NCBI GenBank assembly: GCA_030432595.1
Contig: JAUIGU010000016.1
Coordinates: forward strand, 22,575 to 86,574
Source of the DNA: Phycisphaerae bacterium
Lineage (GTDB): Bacteria; Planctomycetota; Phycisphaerae; Phycisphaerales; Phycisphaeraceae
Direction: 5' to 3'
DNA length: 64,000 bases
Part shown: piece by piece, positions 16,855 through 25,917 of the stretch
How positions within the stretch are numbered: position 1 is the stretch's first letter
Layout: each line of letters starts with the position of its first letter
The notes under the pieces: generated by a model
What the model was told of the DNA's origin: nothing
Database searches by the model: none
What the model saw: the letters and a program-made list of their open reading frames with translations, nothing else
Position numbers and translations under genes: made by a program

Positions 16855-18204
16855 TCAGACGCCGACGCGGACCACCGCATGATAACTGCCATCGTGGGCG
16901 TTTTCGCCGGTCCCGCCGGGCAAAAGTTGCGATTCCGCGACCACCTCCACCCCGCCCAGCCCGCGCCGCTTCGCCAGGTCCACGGCCCACGCGGCCTGAT
17001 CCCCGTTTTCCTCCGCATCCACGGAACACGTGCTGTAGACCAACACGCCGCCGGGCGCGATCAGCCCCAGTGCCCGGTCGATGATCTCCCGCTGGATCTC
17101 GACCAAACTTCCGAGGCGATCCGGGTTCCACCGGTATCGAGCCTCGGGCCGGCGGGCCAGCACGCCCGTGTTGCTGCACGGTACGTCGAGCAGGATCAGG
17201 TCGAACCGCTCGTCGCCGCGCGGCTGCCAGACGCCGAGTTCCCGACCCGCCTTGGCTTGCAACGCTTCGCGCAGCGTGAACAGGTCGGCCCGCCGGGCGT
17301 GGTCGGGGTCCCACGCGACCACGCGGGCGTCCGGGTGCGTGACCAGCAGCTGCCGCGTCTTCGTGCCCCGACCGGCACAGAGGTCCAGGATGAATCCGGG
17401 CTTGAATCCATCCGTCGCGGCAACGGCCCGCGTCGACGCAGGGTCCTGCACACGACGCAACGGGTCCGCATCCAGCCACGCGGACAACTCGGCCATCGAA
17501 CCGCCCCACCGCGTCGATGCGTTCTGCTCGTCCACCGCAAAAACACTCGGCACCCGTAACCCGGACTGCAACATCGATTGTGCCGCGGCTTCACCGTGTT
17601 CTTCCACCCAACGCCGAACCAGCGGCCGCGGGTGGCTCGTCGCGACCGAGAGATGCCGGACGAGGTTCGACGTGTCGGGCAACACGGCCTGCGTCAGGCG
17701 CAACGCGTGGCCGGCCGCATCAGGGATCGTGTCGGTCGAGGGCTGCCACACGACGTTTTCAGCGCGACCCGCGTCGTGGTCTTCTTCGCGTGGTTCGCCC
17801 TTCAATTCCGCAATCCGCCGCAGCAGCGCGTTGACCAGGCCGACCGCCTTGAGCCGGTTCATCGCCCGGCAGGCCTCGACGGTTTCGTCGATCACCGCGA
17901 ACGCCGGCGAATCGAAGAACAACAGCTCTGCCGCGCCCACCAGCAGCGCCGCCTGCACCGGCGGCTCGAACTTCTCGACCGGGTTGCGGCTGCCCGCGTT
18001 GAGCAGGAACGTCAGCGTCAGCCACCGCTGCAACACCGTGCGGTGCAGCGCCACCGCCTTGCCGCGCTGCTCCGCCGCCCCCGGAAGTCTGGACATCTGC
18101 GCGAGGTAGGGCTCGAGGGTGTCCGCCGGGATGTCGGGGTACGCCACGACCGCGTCGTGGATCGCGGCGATCGCCGCGCGGCGGGCGTTGGTCGGATCGA
18201 TCAC
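16855..18204 (-). CDS. rsmB: 16S rRNA (cytosine-5) methyltransferase RsmB
   Basis: 449 residues: NusB-like RNA-binding domain (about 1-140), linker, then a Rossmann methyltransferase. The SAM loop is LDLCAGRG at 273-280; the two catalytic cysteines are in DVPCSNTG (C343) and YSTCS (C393). Family enzymes methylate C967 of 16S rRNA in E. coli. The motif IV is DVPCSN instead of the usual DAPCSG, a mild change. Confidence 0.9.
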   Translation of the reverse strand: MIDPTNARRAAIAAIHDAVVAYPDIPADTLEPYLAQMSRLPGAAEQRGKAVALHRTVLQRWLTLTFLLNAGSRNPVEKFEPPVQAALLVGAAELLFFDSPAFAVIDETVEACRAMNRLKAVGLVNALLRRIAELKGEPREEDHDAGRAENVVWQPSTDTIPDAAGHALRLTQAVLPDTSNLVRHLSVATSHPRPLVRRWVEEHGEAAAQSMLQSGLRVPSVFAVDEQNASTRWGGSMAELSAWLDADPLRRVQDPASTRAVAATDGFKPGFILDLCAGRGTKTRQLLVTHPDARVVAWDPDHARRADLFTLREALQAKAGRELGVWQPRGDERFDLILLDVPCSNTGVLARRPEARYRWNPDRLGSLVEIQREIIDRALGLIAPGGVLVYSTCSVDAEENGDQAAWAVDLAKRRGLGGVEVVAESQLLPGGTGENAHDGSYHAVVRVGV

Positions 18205-18267
18205 GGGCGGATCGTACCGAACTGTGAGAGAAGCACGACCGACGCAATGGGAATATCACAATCTGAC

Positions 18268-18335
18268 TTAGCTGCGTTGCCACGCAACGCAGCGCACCAA
18301 CGCCACAGCACCGCATTGCGTGGCAATGCGGCTAA
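18268..18335. repeat. REPIN-like doublet (TTAGC[C/T]GC type)
   Basis: CTGCGTTGC, loop CAC, GCAACGCAG, then an 18-base spacer, then CCGCATTGC, loop GTG, GCAATGCGG. TTAGC and GCTAA bound it. The right half is the reverse complement of the left with three substitutions. Between rsmB and the regulator gene. Confidence 0.85.
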
Positions 18336-18361
18336 CACGAGGAATCAAAACAAACTCGCCC

Positions 18362-20068
18362 TCACTCTTCCGCCGTCGGCTGCCACGCCGGGTCCAGCGC
18401 CTTGCGCACCTCGTCCATGAACTGGTCGACCTTGAACGGCTTGAACAGCACGCCCGCCAGGCCGTCCTGCGAGGCGCGGACGATGGAGTGGTGCGGGTCG
18501 TAGCCGAAGCCGGTCATCAGCAGGACGGGCATGCCGTCGGTGCAGCGCTGGGCGGCGGCGTAGACCTCGTAGCCGTTGCGATGCGGCATCTTGATGTCGG
18601 AGATGACCATGTCGAACGCGGGCGGCTTCTGCTCCAGCAGCGTGCATGCGTCGTAGCCGTCCTTGGCGACCGTGACGTCGCAGCCGTACTTGCCCAGCAC
18701 GTCGCGCATCACCTTGCGGATGCTCGGCTCGTCGTCGGCGACCAGGATGCGTTTGCCGGCCAGGGCCTCGTCGGTCGCGTTCTCCTCCACGTCGTCGCAG
18801 CCGATCACGCGGTTGGGCCCGGCCTTCACGTCGTCGATGGCGCCGCGGATCTTCTCGACGTATCCCGTGATGCGGTCCAGCCGCTGCCGCATCGCGTCGT
18901 TGCCGATGTATTCCTCGCGGAGCGTCTCGGCCTCGGCGATGATGTCGTTCAGCGGGGCCGACATCTCCGCCACCACCGAGTCCGTGATCAACGTCGAGGT
19001 GTTGTATCGCTCGACCACGAGCAGGTCGAGGATGTTCAGCGCCAGCGCGACGTAGCGCCCGAAGATCTCGGCGAACTGCCGGTCGTCCTCGTTGAACGCG
19101 CCGATGTCTTCGCTCTCGATGTTGTAGACGCCCACCACCTCGCCGAACAGGTTCAGCGGCACGGTCAACGAGCTCTTGGAGTGGTGCAGGCCCAGGACGT
19201 AGCGCGGGTCCTTCTCGACGTCGTGGCAGATGTAGCTGCGCCCGGTGGCCGCCACATAGCCGGAGATGCCGTTGCCCTCGGGCTGGGCGTACAGATCGAT
19301 CTCCAACGCGTCCGGCGGCAAACCCTCGGCGATGACGACCTCGAGCTTGTTGCTGCGCTTGTCGAGCAGGCGGATCGCGAAGTGGTCGAAGTGCATCAGC
19401 TCCTTGCTGAAGCCGATGATCTTGTCCTGCAGGAGCTTGAGCCGTTCGGCGGGCCGGAGCTTGGAGACGGCGTCGTTGTCGATGCGGGCCAGCTCCCGGC
19501 CCGAAGCGTCGATGGCGTCGATCTTGGCCTGGAGGCGCCGGCCCGAGGTCGCGTCCCAGACCACGCCGACCACCTGCTGCACCTTGCCGTCTTCGCCGAC
19601 TACGGGCGAGCAGATGATCTCGTAGTAGTGGTCGCCGTCCTGATAGGTGAACTTCTTGCTGCGGGCCTGGGTGGCCGAGGCGGACCCGACCGCGCCGGCC
19701 TGGTTGTTGAAGATCGACATCGCCTGCCGGCAGATGCGCTTGATGTGCTCGGTGGTCTCGGCGTTGAACGAGCGCATCCGGCGGTTGGCCCAGGTCATGC
19801 GGGCCTCGCCGTCGACGACGCACACGCCCTCGCCGATGGTGTTGAGCACCAGCGACGCCTTCTCGCCGACCAGCGCACGTTCGAGCGGCAGGTAGTCGCC
19901 GGCATCGGCAAAGACCGCGTGGAACTGCTCGTTGCGCAAAAGGTCCGCGGCCTCTTCCGGCGAGGACGCCAGCCGGACATCGAACAGCCCGGACAACGCG
20001 TCGGCGACGTCGCGCGCCGGGGCGATCCTGCCCTCGAAAATCAGGACACGCTTCAAAGGGGCAGTCAT
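18362..20068 (-). CDS. PAS-GAF-receiver signalling protein
   Basis: 568 residues. Domains: a short receiver-like N-terminal segment (1-65) without a clear phospho-acceptor; PAS (about 70-185, LNTIGEGVCVVDGEARMTWA); GAF (about 220-370, GISGYVAATGRSYICHDVEK); a helical linker; and a canonical receiver (about 443-560) with D491 in VISDIKMP and K543 in FKPF. There is no histidine-kinase ATPase domain or DNA-binding output, so it probably relays or senses within a phosphorelay whose partners are elsewhere. A helical stretch around 375-430 resembles a dimerisation region without a kinase. Confidence 0.85.
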   Translation of the reverse strand: MTAPLKRVLIFEGRIAPARDVADALSGLFDVRLASSPEEAADLLRNEQFHAVFADAGDYLPLERALVGEKASLVLNTIGEGVCVVDGEARMTWANRRMRSFNAETTEHIKRICRQAMSIFNNQAGAVGSASATQARSKKFTYQDGDHYYEIICSPVVGEDGKVQQVVGVVWDATSGRRLQAKIDAIDASGRELARIDNDAVSKLRPAERLKLLQDKIIGFSKELMHFDHFAIRLLDKRSNKLEVVIAEGLPPDALEIDLYAQPEGNGISGYVAATGRSYICHDVEKDPRYVLGLHHSKSSLTVPLNLFGEVVGVYNIESEDIGAFNEDDRQFAEIFGRYVALALNILDLLVVERYNTSTLITDSVVAEMSAPLNDIIAEAETLREEYIGNDAMRQRLDRITGYVEKIRGAIDDVKAGPNRVIGCDDVEENATDEALAGKRILVADDEPSIRKVMRDVLGKYGCDVTVAKDGYDACTLLEQKPPAFDMVISDIKMPHRNGYEVYAAAQRCTDGMPVLLMTGFGYDPHHSIVRASQDGLAGVLFKPFKVDQFMDEVRKALDPAWQPTAEE

Positions 20069-20193
20069 CAGCAGGCCAGCCTCGATCGGCCGCGATCACG
20101 AACCGCGGCGGGACACCTCCATGTTATCCCTCATCGGGCGACGGCCGACCGGTACTGGAGCCCCACACCGTCCGAAAACGCGCAAAAGACGGC

Positions 20194-21222
20194 TCAGTGC
20201 CGCCGCGAGAGCACCGCGGCCGCCAGATCGCAGAGGCGACGCCGCGCCGCAGAGTCCGGCAACTCGGCGATGAGTCGGCCGCGGGCGTCGTCGATCAACG
20301 CCGTCGCGGCCTCCCGGGCGCTCTCGATCGCCCCCGATGCCGCCACCGCCCGGCGGATCGCCTCGGGGTCCGAGCCCGCCGCGGCCCCGGCGCACTGCGA
20401 CAGCGCCACCGCCCGGCTCGGGCCGTCCAGCCCCGCCACCCAGCGGATCAGCGGCAGCGTCATCTTGCCCTTGGCTAGGTCGCGCCCCAGCGACTTGCCG
20501 ACCGTCGCCTCGTCGCCGACCAGGTCGAGCACGTCATCGATGATCTGGAACGCGATGCCGACCTTCTCGCCGAACGCCGCGAGCGCCGCGCCGGTGGTGC
20601 CGTCCGCCGGCTGCCCGAGCAACGTCGCCGACAGCGAACAGCACGCGCCCGTGAGCGACGCGGTCTTGCGGCGGATGATCTCGAAGTACGTCCGCTCGGT
20701 GATCTCGAAGTCGTGGCGGTGCGAGAGCTGGAGCAGTTCGCCTTCGCAGACCGTGTTGGTCGTTGCGGCCACCGCCCGGGCCAGCGTCGGCTCGTCCAAC
20801 GCACAGCAGAGGTGGTACGCGTGGCTGATCAGGTAGTCGCCGAGCATCACCGCCGCCTCGTTGCCGTGCAGGCGGTTCACCGTGGCACCGCGCCGGCGGA
20901 CGTCGGCCTCGTCAAGCACATCGTCGTGCACCAGCGTGGACATGTGCACCATCTCGAACACCGTCGCCAGCACCACCACGCGCTCGAGCGTTTCGGAATC
21001 GTCCAGCGCCGCCTCATTGACCGCCAGGGCCGAGAGCACCGCCAGCATCGGACGCAGCATCTTGCCCCGGTACCGCTCGACGTGGCCGGCTAAATCGTTG
21101 ACGCAGGGCAGGTCGCTGGCCAGCTCGGCCCCGAAGCACCGCTCGACCTGATCCAGACATTCCCGCAGGCGGGCGTCCAGGGCGTGCTGCGGCTCGTACG
21201 TCGGGTCAGAAGTGAGAATCAT
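20194..21222 (-). CDS. Trans-isoprenyl diphosphate synthase
   Basis: 342 residues. First aspartate-rich motif DDVLD at 100-104 (LVHDDVLDEADVRRRG), second FQIIDDVLD at about 225-233. These bind Mg-diphosphate and condense isopentenyl units into all-trans chains, probably the quinone side chain (octaprenyl/IspB-like), though chain length cannot be read with confidence. Divergent from the kinase gene. Confidence 0.9.
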   Translation of the reverse strand: MILTSDPTYEPQHALDARLRECLDQVERCFGAELASDLPCVNDLAGHVERYRGKMLRPMLAVLSALAVNEAALDDSETLERVVVLATVFEMVHMSTLVHDDVLDEADVRRRGATVNRLHGNEAAVMLGDYLISHAYHLCCALDEPTLARAVAATTNTVCEGELLQLSHRHDFEITERTYFEIIRRKTASLTGACCSLSATLLGQPADGTTGAALAAFGEKVGIAFQIIDDVLDLVGDEATVGKSLGRDLAKGKMTLPLIRWVAGLDGPSRAVALSQCAGAAAGSDPEAIRRAVAASGAIESAREAATALIDDARGRLIAELPDSAARRRLCDLAAAVLSRRH

Positions 21223-21296
21223 GGGCGGGTCACGCGTGGCGTACCGCCATTTAAGCCGATAGACCCGAAAAACGCCATCCGGGCGTCCTTAATCCG

Positions 21297-21324
21297 TTGA
21301 CATTCGCAGAACCGCGGTGATAGT
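21297..21324 (+). promoter_or_regulatory. Candidate promoter of the Ser/Thr kinase gene
   Basis: TTGACA, 16-base spacer, GATAGT. A small hairpin (GGCCG/CGGCC at 21,339-21,354) would lie near the 5' end of the transcript. Leader of about 78 bases to the ATG. Confidence 0.55.
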
Positions 21325-21408
21325 TTCCGCAGTTGAGAGGCCGCCGCGACGGCCCCAAACCTCGAACGACCGCCCCAACCGGGCCTCCCCGCACTTGTCT
21401 TCAGGGTC

Positions 21409-22668
21409 ATGGCCGACCAACCCCTCGAAAACCACGAGAACTTCGACTCGACCATCGGCCGCGTCGTGGTCGAGCGCGGCCTCGCCACCGCCCAGGAAGT
21501 CCAGAAGGTCAAGGACAAGATCGTCGGCCTCGTCGGCGAGAGCGACACCAAGGGCAAGTCGCTGGGCCTGATGCTCGTCGAGGACGGCGTCATCACCCAG
21601 TCCCAGCTCGAACGCCTCCGCCCCGAGACCGACGGCAAGCCCGGCCAGCAGATCCCCGGGTACCAGATCCTCAAAAAGCTCGGCGCCGGCGCGATGGCCA
21701 CCGTCTACAAGGCCCGGCAGCTCTCGCTGGACCGCATCGTCGCCATCAAGGTGCTCCCGCAGAAGTACACCAAGAACCAGGACTTCGTGGACCGCTTCTA
21801 CGCCGAGGGCCGCGCCGCCGCGAAGCTCAACCACCCCAACATCGTCCAGGCCTTCGACGTGAACCAGGCCGGCGAGTTCCACTACTTCGTCATGGAGTTC
21901 GTGGACGGCCGGACGGTGTTCGAAGACATCGCCAAGAAGGGCCGTTACGAAGAGGCCGACGCCGTCCGCGTCGCGATCGACGTCGCCAACGCGCTCAACC
22001 ACGCCCACGACCGCGGCTTCATCCACCGTGACGTCAAGCCCAAGAACATCATGATCGCCGACGACTCGGGCCGCACCAAGCTCGCGGACATGGGCCTGGC
22101 CCGGGCGATCTCCGACCGCGAGGCCGCCGAGGCCGAGGCCGGCAAAGCCTACGGCACGCCGTACTACATCTCCCCCGAACAGATCCGCGGCGAGGTCGGC
22201 GTCGATTTCCGCGCCGACATCTACTCGCTGGGCGCGACGCTCTACCACATGGTCACGGGCCAGGTGCCCTACGACGGCCCGAACCCCTCGGCCGTCATGC
22301 GCAAGCACCTCAACGACACGCTCCTGCCCCCGGACCACATCAACCCCGACCTGTCCTCCGGCATCGCCGAGGTCGTCGAGGTCTGCATGGCCAAAGACCG
22401 CGACAAGCGCTACAACTCGACGTCCGACCTGCTCGAAGACCTCCAGGCCATCGAACGCGGCGAGCCGCCTTTGCAGGCCCGCAAGGTCTTCGACGTCAAC
22501 GCGCTCTCGGCCCTGGGCAGCTCGTCCGGCGGGCCGGGCACCATGGACGTCGTCCCCGCCCCCAGCAAACCGTCCGAATCCGCCGGGCTGTGGTTCTGGG
22601 GCGCGGTTGCCGGCTGGATCGCCGTCCTGTTCCTCCTGATCATCCTGATCATCGTCGCGACCAACTGA
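21409..22668 (+). CDS. Membrane-anchored Hanks-type Ser/Thr protein kinase
   Basis: 419 residues. An N-terminal 75-residue segment resembles the helical domain of type II secretion ATPases (GRVVVERGLATAQEVQKV; GKSLGLMLVEDGVI). The kinase domain covers about 84-350: glycine loop GAGAMATV, K114, HRDVKPKN (206-213), DMG instead of DFG (227-229), SPE (255-257). A single C-terminal membrane helix lies at about 394-417, with the kinase in the cytoplasm. Planctomycetes carry many such kinases; the substrate is unknown. Confidence 0.9.
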   Translation: MADQPLENHENFDSTIGRVVVERGLATAQEVQKVKDKIVGLVGESDTKGKSLGLMLVEDGVITQSQLERLRPETDGKPGQQIPGYQILKKLGAGAMATVYKARQLSLDRIVAIKVLPQKYTKNQDFVDRFYAEGRAAAKLNHPNIVQAFDVNQAGEFHYFVMEFVDGRTVFEDIAKKGRYEEADAVRVAIDVANALNHAHDRGFIHRDVKPKNIMIADDSGRTKLADMGLARAISDREAAEAEAGKAYGTPYYISPEQIRGEVGVDFRADIYSLGATLYHMVTGQVPYDGPNPSAVMRKHLNDTLLPPDHINPDLSSGIAEVVEVCMAKDRDKRYNSTSDLLEDLQAIERGEPPLQARKVFDVNALSALGSSSGGPGTMDVVPAPSKPSESAGLWFWGAVAGWIAVLFLLIILIIVATN

Positions 22669-22718
22669 CCGGATCGCCCGGACGGGAATACGACCGCGTT
22701 CCGGCCGATTGACCCGGC

Positions 22719-23255
22719 ATGGACACACCCCCGACCACGCCCTCCGCCCGGCCACGCCTCCGACAAGCGGTGGTCTTTGGCGCGTTGCTCGTCGCCGTCG
22801 CCGCGTTCGTCGCGACACGCGCCCCCGCCGGCACGGACGTGGTCCCCTGGCAGGACGACCTCGCCGCCGCCCGCGAACACAGCGCCCAAACCGGCCGGCC
22901 CGTGCTCATGTACTTCACCGCCGCGTGGTGCCCCGGCTGCCGCGCGATGTCGTCGCACGTCTTCGGCGATGAAGCGCTCGCCCAAGACCTCGGCCGCCGC
23001 GTCATCCCCGTCAAGATCGACCTCACCGACAGCAACCACCCCAACGGCGCCGTGGCCCAGCGATACAACGTGGCCGCCATCCCCACCCTGGTCCTGACCG
23101 ACGCAACCGGCGACGAGTTCGCCCGCTACACCCAGGGCGCGATGCCCGACCGGTTCGCGTCCTGGATCGCCGAACACACCGAATCCCCCGCCCCACCCGA
23201 CGCTCAACCCGGCCCCGCGCCCGTCGCCCTCGGCCCCGCCGGCGGGACCCGATAA
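22719..23255 (+). CDS. Thioredoxin-fold protein, membrane-anchored
   Basis: 178 residues: N-terminal membrane helix (about 17-33), then a thioredoxin fold with AAWCPGCR (C71, C74) and cis-proline AAIPTLVL. The arrangement resembles the C-terminal domain of DsbD or other periplasmic thiol reductases. It starts about 50 bases after the kinase and may be cotranscribed. The C-terminus is a Pro/Ala-rich tail. Confidence 0.82.
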   Translation: MDTPPTTPSARPRLRQAVVFGALLVAVAAFVATRAPAGTDVVPWQDDLAAAREHSAQTGRPVLMYFTAAWCPGCRAMSSHVFGDEALAQDLGRRVIPVKIDLTDSNHPNGAVAQRYNVAAIPTLVLTDATGDEFARYTQGAMPDRFASWIAEHTESPAPPDAQPGPAPVALGPAGGTR

Positions 23256-23293
23256 CCCGACCCGACCGCTCGCCCGCATTTACCGCAAACCTG

Positions 23294-23349
23294 TTGCGCC
23301 GGTCTGACCGATGCGCGTAACATCCGACAGACCGCCGGACGTCCGGCGG
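23294..23349 (+). promoter_or_regulatory. Candidate tal promoter and 5' palindrome
   Basis: TTGCGC, 18-base spacer, TAACAT (23,294-23,323), followed 8 bases later by the perfect palindrome CCGCCGGAC/GTCCGGCGG (23,332-23,349), which would sit at the very 5' end of the transcript. Confidence 0.45.
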
Positions 23350-23392
23350 CCGCGTTCGCGACCCGTCCCCCGACTTCCATCAGGGCCCCACC

Positions 23393-24448
23393 ATGACCGC
23401 CTCCCTCCAATCGCTCATCGACTGCGGCACCCGCCTCTGGCTCGACTCCGTCGACCCCGACGAGGTCGTCGCCAACAAACAACGCGGCATCACCGGCGCG
23501 ACCTCCAACCCCATCATCATCGCCGGCCTCATCGAGACCGGCCGCTTCGATGACGACATCCAACACTTCATCGACCAGGACATGGACGACGAAGCCATCG
23601 CCTGGGCCATGACCGACAAACTCGTCGGCGACGCCCAGCAACAGTTCCACGACGTCTGGAAAAACTCCGCCGGCAACGACGGCTGGGTCTCCTTCGAACT
23701 CGACCCCCTGCTCGAAGACCCCGACAACGACCTGCCGCTCGACCAGAAGATCGCCCGCTACGTCGAGCTCGGCAAGCAGTGGTCCCAGGGCCACGACAAC
23801 CGCATGATCAAGGTCCCCGCGACCGAGGCCGGCCTGGGCGCGCTCGAAGAACTCGCCGCCGCCGGCATCACCCTCAACGTCACCCTCATCTTCTCGCAAC
23901 GCCAGTACGAACTCGCCCGCGACGCCGTCTGGAAAGGTCGGCAACGCTTCGGCCAACTCGACTCCTTCAAGAGCGTCTACTCCATCTTCATCAGCCGCGT
24001 CGACGTCTACACCAAGGACCACGCGTCCGACCTGTCCAAAGACGCCCAGGGCCTGATGGGCATCGTCAACGCCAAACGCATCGGCATCGACAACGCCAAG
24101 TTCTGGGCCGACAAAGGCCTCAAGCACGAGCAGGAAATGATCTTCGCCTCCACCGGCAAGAAGCTCGACTGGCAGCCCGAGGACTACTACGTCCAAGCCA
24201 TGGCCGGCTCCGACATCCAGACCAACCCGCCCGAGACCAACGACGCCGTCGCCGGGATGGACAAGACCTACACCGCCCAATCGCGCGAGCTGCCCGCCCA
24301 AGCGATCCTCGACGAACTCGACAGCAAGGTGAACATCGAGCACCTCGAAGACACGCTCATGTCCGAAGGCACCGCCAAGTTCGCCAAGCCGCACAAGAAG
24401 CTGCTCGCCACCATCGCCGACAAACGCGCCGCCCTGGCGACAAGCTGA
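23393..24448 (+). CDS. tal: Transaldolase
   Basis: 351 residues; a TIM-barrel enzyme that moves a dihydroxyacetone unit between sugar phosphates in the pentose phosphate pathway. [14 protein letters not shown] near residue 32 is the family signature, and the Schiff-base lysine is K140 in [22 protein letters not shown] is the second signature. Single gene with its own terminator. Confidence 0.95.
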   Translation: MTASLQSLIDCGTRLWLDSVDPDEVVANKQRGITGATSNPIIIAGLIETGRFDDDIQHFIDQDMDDEAIAWAMTDKLVGDAQQQFHDVWKNSAGNDGWVSFELDPLLEDPDNDLPLDQKIARYVELGKQWSQGHDNRMIKVPATEAGLGALEELAAAGITLNVTLIFSQRQYELARDAVWKGRQRFGQLDSFKSVYSIFISRVDVYTKDHASDLSKDAQGLMGIVNAKRIGIDNAKFWADKGLKHEQEMIFASTGKKLDWQPEDYYVQAMAGSDIQTNPPETNDAVAGMDKTYTAQSRELPAQAILDELDSKVNIEHLEDTLMSEGTAKFAKPHKKLLATIADKRAALATS

Positions 24449-24477
24449 CGGCAACCTAAAAACCGATTCCTCCCACA

Positions 24478-24506
24478 GCCCCGCAAACGCTTGCGGGGCT
24501 TTTTTT
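24478..24506 (+). terminator. Intrinsic terminator after tal
   Basis: GCCCCGCAA, loop ACGC, TTGCGGGGC (9-bp perfect stem) directly followed by seven T residues. Confidence 0.9.
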
Positions 24507-24530
24507 CGTGAGCGCAGATGAGTCTCACTG

Positions 24531-24580
24531 CAGCCGGGAGCCGGCGGCTCCCGGACCGGAACCGGCCCGGTTCCGGCTGT
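24531..24580. repeat. REPIN-like doublet (CAGCCGG type)
   Basis: CCGGGAGCC/GGCTCCCGG and CCGGAACC/GGTTCCGG, with CAGCCGG at the left end and CCGGCTG at the right end. The second half is an inverted, diverged copy of the first. Downstream of the tal terminator. Confidence 0.75.
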
Positions 24581-24659
24581 CCGTGCAAGAATCACGGACG
24601 ATTGTGGGGACGACAACGCCCCTCGGATTCACTTGTGAAAGAACGCCGTGTGCGCCTCT

Positions 24660-24721
24660 GAGCGAGCCGGGGCGTGTCGCCCCGGATGCCGGACACCGGG
24701 CCGACACGGCCCGGCTCGCTT
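24660..24721. repeat. REPIN-like doublet (AGCGAGCCGG type)
   Basis: CCGGGGCG, loop TGT, CGCCCCGG; then CCGGGCCG, loop ACA, CGGCCCGG, bounded by GAGCGAGCC and GGCTCGCTT. The left and right 25-base halves are inverted copies with only a few differences. Confidence 0.85.
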
Positions 24722-25050
24722 TGGACTCGCTGCGAAACAAACCCGGGGCGGGACCGTCGTCACGGTCCGCACGACCCCCGGCCGGCGTCGGTTTTTCAAC
24801 CCGCCGTCACCGCGCTTCGGATGGGACTCACTCGGGGGGTTCCGGCGGGAGACGGCGTGTCGTCGGAATCCTTCCCGACCCACCCGCGTCCAAGGCCACA
24901 CGGCAATTCGTGATTAAGAAACTCAAGCCCTCACCCACCTGGCACCCACGCGGAGGCCACGCCCTTCGTCTGCACTTACATTTTACCCGCGCTTCGATCC
25001 GCGGCCGGGGAAGTACCGGGCAAAACCTGCGCAGAAAACGGACGCGCGCA
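24722..25050. other. Intergenic stretch without a recognised gene
   Basis: About 330 bases between the doublet and the next palindromes. Open frames exist in several phases but none has a ribosome-binding site or a recognisable product. Other smaller inverted pieces (GACCGTCGTCACGGTC at about 24,759) occur. I see no RNA gene. Confidence 0.5.
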
Positions 25051-25082
25051 GGTGCCACGGTCGCAAGCGACCGTGGCACCCA
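25051..25082. repeat. GGTGCCACGGTCGC palindrome, copy 1
   Basis: TGCCACGGTCGC, loop AA, GCGACCGTGGCA: a 12-bp perfect stem. An identical palindrome is at 38,898-38,930, 13.8 kb away. Confidence 0.85.
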
Positions 25083-25085
25083 ACA

Positions 25086-25189
25086 AATAAAGCGGCGGCC
25101 GGTGGCCGCCGTCTCGGCCCAACACCCACCGCAAAACAACGACCTCCGCGCCGAAGAAGACACGGCCGACACCGTCGGCCGCTTTATAT
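25086..25189. repeat. REPIN-like doublet (AATAAAGC family)
   Basis: Left half: AATAAAGC then GGCGGCC, loop GGT, GGCCGCC. Right half: CGGCCGAC, loop ACC, GTCGGCCG then CTTTATATC. The ends AATAAAGCGGC and GCCGCTTTATAT are inverted copies about 100 bases apart. Same family as the r-protein spacer copies at 6,888 and 7,314. It abuts the stop of the PEP-CTERM gene. Confidence 0.8.
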
Positions 25190-25192
25190 CCA

Positions 25193-25822
25193 TCACCGGC
25201 GCGTGAAACGCCGCACCAGCAGCGCGCCGCCCAGCGTCAACGCCAGCACGGCGCTCGTGGGTTCGGGGACGGGGTTGATGGTGGCTTCCATGTTGTCCAG
25301 CAGGAGCGTGACCTCGAGGCCGCGGTTGGCGAAGTCGGCGGTCCACAGGTAGCCGAACTCGATCGGCTGGGTGAAGTCCGGGTGCTCGCCGCTGCCGTCC
25401 AGGGCGACGAAGTTGTCGGCCCGCAGGTTCGACTGGCCCAGCGTGAGCCACTCCGCCCCCACCTCGGTCAGACTCGGCGTGTCGCGGCGCGGCTCGGCGA
25501 CGAACAGCTCGCCCTGCCACACCGCCAGCGAGACGTCCACCCCCGGCGTGCCGTCCACCCGCACCGGCAGCACGTCGATCACATAATCCAGCGACGCGAC
25601 CGGCCCCAGCTCCGCCGGGTCGTAGAAGAACTCGAAGTCCTCGCCGATGGGGTAGGCGACGACGGCGGTCTGCGGCGTCGACGCCGCCGGGGCCGAGAGC
25701 GACAGCTCCGCGCTGGGCGCCGGGTTGCCGGCGGTGGCGTTGAGCAGCTCCTGCACGACGACCGTGTCGTCGGGCTTGTTCTTCCCGCCCTTGCCGACCG
25801 ACCCGCTGATCTTCTTGGCCAT
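25193..25822 (-). CDS. PEP-CTERM-tailed protein with a foreign N-terminus
   Basis: 209 residues. The C-terminus is a PEP-CTERM sorting signal: VPEPTSAVLALTLGGALLVR then an arginine-rich end. Such proteins normally begin with a Sec signal peptide, but this one starts MAKKISGSVGKGGKNKPDDT and VVVQELLN, which looks like the beginning of a peptidoglycan-binding (PGB-like) domain that then stops. The ATG has a strong AAGGAGGA ribosome-binding site. The middle (about 35-185) looks like a beta-rich extracellular domain with no family I recognise. Probably a gene fusion or a rearranged gene; without an export signal, sorting is doubtful. Confidence 0.7.
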   Translation of the reverse strand: MAKKISGSVGKGGKNKPDDTVVVQELLNATAGNPAPSAELSLSAPAASTPQTAVVAYPIGEDFEFFYDPAELGPVASLDYVIDVLPVRVDGTPGVDVSLAVWQGELFVAEPRRDTPSLTEVGAEWLTLGQSNLRADNFVALDGSGEHPDFTQPIEFGYLWTADFANRGLEVTLLLDNMEATINPVPEPTSAVLALTLGGALLVRRFTRR

Positions 25823-25917
25823 GGGGGTCCTCCTTGGGTGGAGGGCATTTTACCGCACGGCCCCGAAAACCCGGCTTATCGGGCAGTGCACGCCGGGTGA
25901 TCCATTCGTGAAGTCGC

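Noticed and set aside
18362..20068. A hybrid histidine kinase
   Set aside because: PAS, GAF and receiver domains are present but there is no HATPase domain and no H-box histidine motif.
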